Assembly (NCBI GenBank): GCA_046091665.1
Contig: JBJTCD010000010.1
Coordinates: forward strand, 1-7,732
Direction: 5' to 3'
From: CAIUPE01 sp046091665
Lineage (GTDB): Bacteria; Pseudomonadota; Alphaproteobacteria; Rhizobiales; Beijerinckiaceae
Length of the DNA stretch: 7,732 nucleotides
How positions within the stretch are numbered: position 1 is the first letter of the stretch; every line of letters begins with the position of its first letter. Below, one piece after another: positions 6,216 through 7,732 of this stretch. The notes under the pieces were generated by a model, which saw nothing but the letters and a program-made list of their open reading frames with translations, was not told the origin of the DNA and did not search any database. The translations under genes were made by a program, and so were the position numbers.

Positions 6216-7135
6216 CATGGACCTTTTTGATTGACGCGCTTGTCACAGTGATCGGTATCACAACGCCCATTCTGCTTGCCGCGTCCGGCGAGCTTGTTGT
6301 TGAGAGAAGTGGTGTGATCAATTTGGGCATCGAAGGTATGATGCTTGTTGGTGCCATTACCGGTTTTGCGATTGCGTTTGAATTCAGTAATCCCTGGATC
6401 GGCATTGGTGCAGCCGCTCTAGCAGGCGTTGCGACGTCTATGATTTTTGCTGTCCTTGTTTTGTCGCTTGGCACCAATCAAGTAGCAACCGGACTGGCAT
6501 TGACGATTTTTGGTATCGGCTTGTCATCACTTATTGGTACGAATTACACAGGCTTTGCAGCACTGCCTTTTGATCCGCCCTTCCCCGATGCTTTGGCGCA
6601 AGATCCGATCTGGCGTGTAATTTTCGGGCATAGTGTGTTTGTCTATTTCGCCTTCTTCTTGGTCTTTGCGATTGGATGGTTTTTATCATCAACACGCGCG
6701 GGCCTTGTCTTGCGTGCTGTTGGTGAAAATGATTTCTCCGCGCATTCGATTGGCTATCCCGTCGTTGCCATCCGATACGCTGCTATTGCCTTTGGTGGCG
6801 CGATAGCGGGTATTGCGGGTGCTAATTTCTCGATGGTGATCACACCCATGTGGGCAGAGCAAATGACTGCCGGACGCGGCTGGATCGCGCTTGCGCTCGT
6901 TGTGTTCGCGGGATGGCGCGCTGGACGCTTACTCGCAGGCGCATATTTCTTTGGGGTCTTGATGACATTGGAGCTCTACGCAAAGGCGTCGGGCTATGCG
7001 ATCATGCCTTCACAATTTTGGGCAGCGATGCCCTATCTCATTGCGGTTGCTGTCTTAGCCTTCATCTCCTCCCGAGATGGGCGAAGCGGCAAGGAACCCG
7101 CATGTCTTGGCAAACCGTTTCTGCCGAATGGATGA
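6212..7135 (+). CDS. BMP-type ABC importer, permease subunit 2
   Basis: Second membrane subunit of the importer, BPD_transp_2 family, YufQ/NupC-like, 307 residues and shorter than its partner as is usual. The N-terminal segment (5-27) leads into the family hallmark LAASGELVVERSGVINLGIEGMM (22-44, broken here only by description), where NLGIEG mirrors NIGAEG of permease 1. Further hydrophobic segments lie near 43-57, 63-86, 90-108, 139-159, 187-206, 226-240, 242-256 and 270-286. The ATPase-contact loop is RAVGENDFSAHSIGYPV (168-184), a variant of the common 'RAvGEnp.aAdslGi'. The C-terminus GRSGKEPACLGKPFLPNG is hydrophilic and cytoplasmic. The start is fixed by GGAGG and by the ATGA overlap with permease 1. 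The binding-protein gene follows after 22 bases, so all four genes are probably one transcript. Confidence 0.95.
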   Translation: MTWTFLIDALVTVIGITTPILLAASGELVVERSGVINLGIEGMMLVGAITGFAIAFEFSNPWIGIGAAALAGVATSMIFAVLVLSLGTNQVATGLALTIFGIGLSSLIGTNYTGFAALPFDPPFPDALAQDPIWRVIFGHSVFVYFAFFLVFAIGWFLSSTRAGLVLRAVGENDFSAHSIGYPVVAIRYAAIAFGGAIAGIAGANFSMVITPMWAEQMTAGRGWIALALVVFAGWRAGRLLAGAYFFGVLMTLELYAKASGYAIMPSQFWAAMPYLIAVAVLAFISSRDGRSGKEPACLGKPFLPNG

Positions 7136-7147
7136 GTCCCACCAACC

Positions 7148-7155
7148 GAGGAGAG
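7148..7155 (+). promoter_or_regulatory. Ribosome binding site of the binding-protein gene
   Basis: GAGGAGAG lies ahead of two adjacent ATG codons (7158 and 7161). From the GGAG core (7150-7153) the gap is four bases to the first and seven to the second, so ATG 7161 may be the preferred start. A strong site fits the need for excess binding protein over membrane subunits. Confidence 0.65.
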
Positions 7156-7157
7156 TT

Positions 7158-7732
7158 ATGATGGGTAATTTTACAAGACGTGATGTGATGAAGGCCGTTG
7201 CCGCTGCTTCAGCGCTGCCGCTTTTGGGTCAATCGGCATCCGCTGCCGATCCTTTGAAAATCGGTTTCATTTTCTTAGGCCCAGTTGGCGACTATGGTTG
7301 GACATGGGCTCATAACAAAGGCCGTCTTGAGCTTGAAAAAGCACTCGGCGACAAAGTGAAGACAACTTATGTCGAGAACGTCAAAGAAGATGCAAGTGCG
7401 ATTCCGATCCTTCGCGATCTTGCCCGCCAAGGCAATAAACTGATCTTCGCAACCTCGTTCGGTTACATGGATCAGGTTCTCGAAGTCGCGAAAGAATTCC
7501 CAGATGTGAAGTTCGAACATTGCACCGGCTTCAAGCGCGCGCCGAATGTTGCAACCTATAATTCACGCTTCCATGAAGGCCGTGCCGTTACCGGTACAAT
7601 TGCAGGCCACATGTCGAAGTCTGGTGTGATCGGTTATCTCGGTTCATTCAAGATTCCGGAGGTTGTCATGGGCGTGAATGCGTTCACTCTCGCTGCACAA
7701 GCCGTGAATCCGAAGATCCAAACCAAACTCGT
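7158..7732 (+). CDS. BMP-family (PnrA-like) periplasmic substrate-binding protein, 3'-truncated
   Basis: Periplasmic ligand receptor of the importer; the frame is open to the right edge, giving about 191 residues of an expected 330-370. The N-terminus has a twin-arginine export signal: TRRDVMK (6-12), an Ala-rich hydrophobic core (13-23) and a probable signal peptidase I site at SASA/AD (about 29-30). Mature protein opens with the BMP-family strand LKIGFIFLGPVGDYGW (33-48), equivalent to 'vgfvy.gp.gD.GW', then the region IPILRDLARQGNKLIFATSFGYMD and KFEHCTGFKRAPNVATYNSRFHEGR, matching the family's 'F.h.tG....pNv..y..r.yE.r.laG', and GVIGYLGSFKIPEVVMGVNAF. Family members bind purine nucleosides (Treponema PnrA), riboflavin or other small molecules; the residues visible here do not settle which. 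It is the last visible gene of the operon, 22 bases after permease 2, and more genes may follow off-window. Confidence 0.93.
   Translation, partial: MMGNFTRRDVMKAVAAASALPLLGQSASAADPLKIGFIFLGPVGDYGWTWAHNKGRLELEKALGDKVKTTYVENVKEDASAIPILRDLARQGNKLIFATSFGYMDQVLEVAKEFPDVKFEHCTGFKRAPNVATYNSRFHEGRAVTGTIAGHMSKSGVIGYLGSFKIPEVVMGVNAFTLAAQAVNPKIQTKL

Noticed and set aside
3587..7732. Horizontal transfer of the importer operon from its lower GC
   Set aside because: By hand count one 60-base block of permease 1 (5341-5400) is about 43% GC against about 62% in rimO (1981-2040), but another permease block (5881-5940) is also about 62%. Composition is uneven, and no mobile-element traces or flanking repeats are visible.
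1..7732. CRISPR arrays, tRNA/rRNA genes, insertion sequences, attachment sites
   Set aside because: No spaced direct repeats, RNA-gene motifs, transposase fragments or terminal inverted repeats were found on reading both strands.

Overview
The window looks like ordinary chromosome of an alphaproteobacterium, probably Hyphomicrobiales (Rhizobiales-like). This rests on the style of the RimO, EamA and BMP-type transporter proteins, mid-to-high GC with strong G/C third positions in rimO, and a Tat-type leader on the periplasmic binding protein. The genus cannot be named from sequence alone.

Layout. (1) 2-448 (+): 3' part of an SRPBCC/AHSA1-type protein, cut by the left edge. (2) 458-1324 (-): an EamA/DMT-family membrane transporter, convergent with it. 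(3) 1325-1494: a divergent intergenic region. (4) 1495-2823 (+): rimO, the ribosomal protein S12 methylthiotransferase. (5) 2837-3331 (-): a zinc nucleoside/base deaminase, convergent with rimO. (6) 3332-3586: a 255-base divergent regulatory region with a possible promoter, a dyad and a small leader hairpin. (7) 3587 to the right edge (+): a tightly packed ABC importer operon. It encodes a double-domain ATPase, two permeases of the branched-chain/ribose-type fold, and a BMP-family (PnrA-like) periplasmic binding protein that runs off the right edge.

How the genes work together. The last four genes form one importer: the binding protein captures a ligand in the periplasm, the two permeases form the channel, and the ATPase drives it. 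BMP-type importers with this composition are known to take up purine nucleosides or related compounds in other bacteria. The divergently transcribed deaminase, of the guanine/cytosine/tRNA-adenosine deaminase superfamily, fits a purine uptake-and-salvage module, but the substrate is inferred. The left-hand genes look like unrelated housekeeping or accessory genes.

I do not see a clearly new biological system. The most useful second looks are a possible non-ATG (ATT) start extending the EamA gene, the divergent control region between the deaminase and the importer, and the substrate of the importer.
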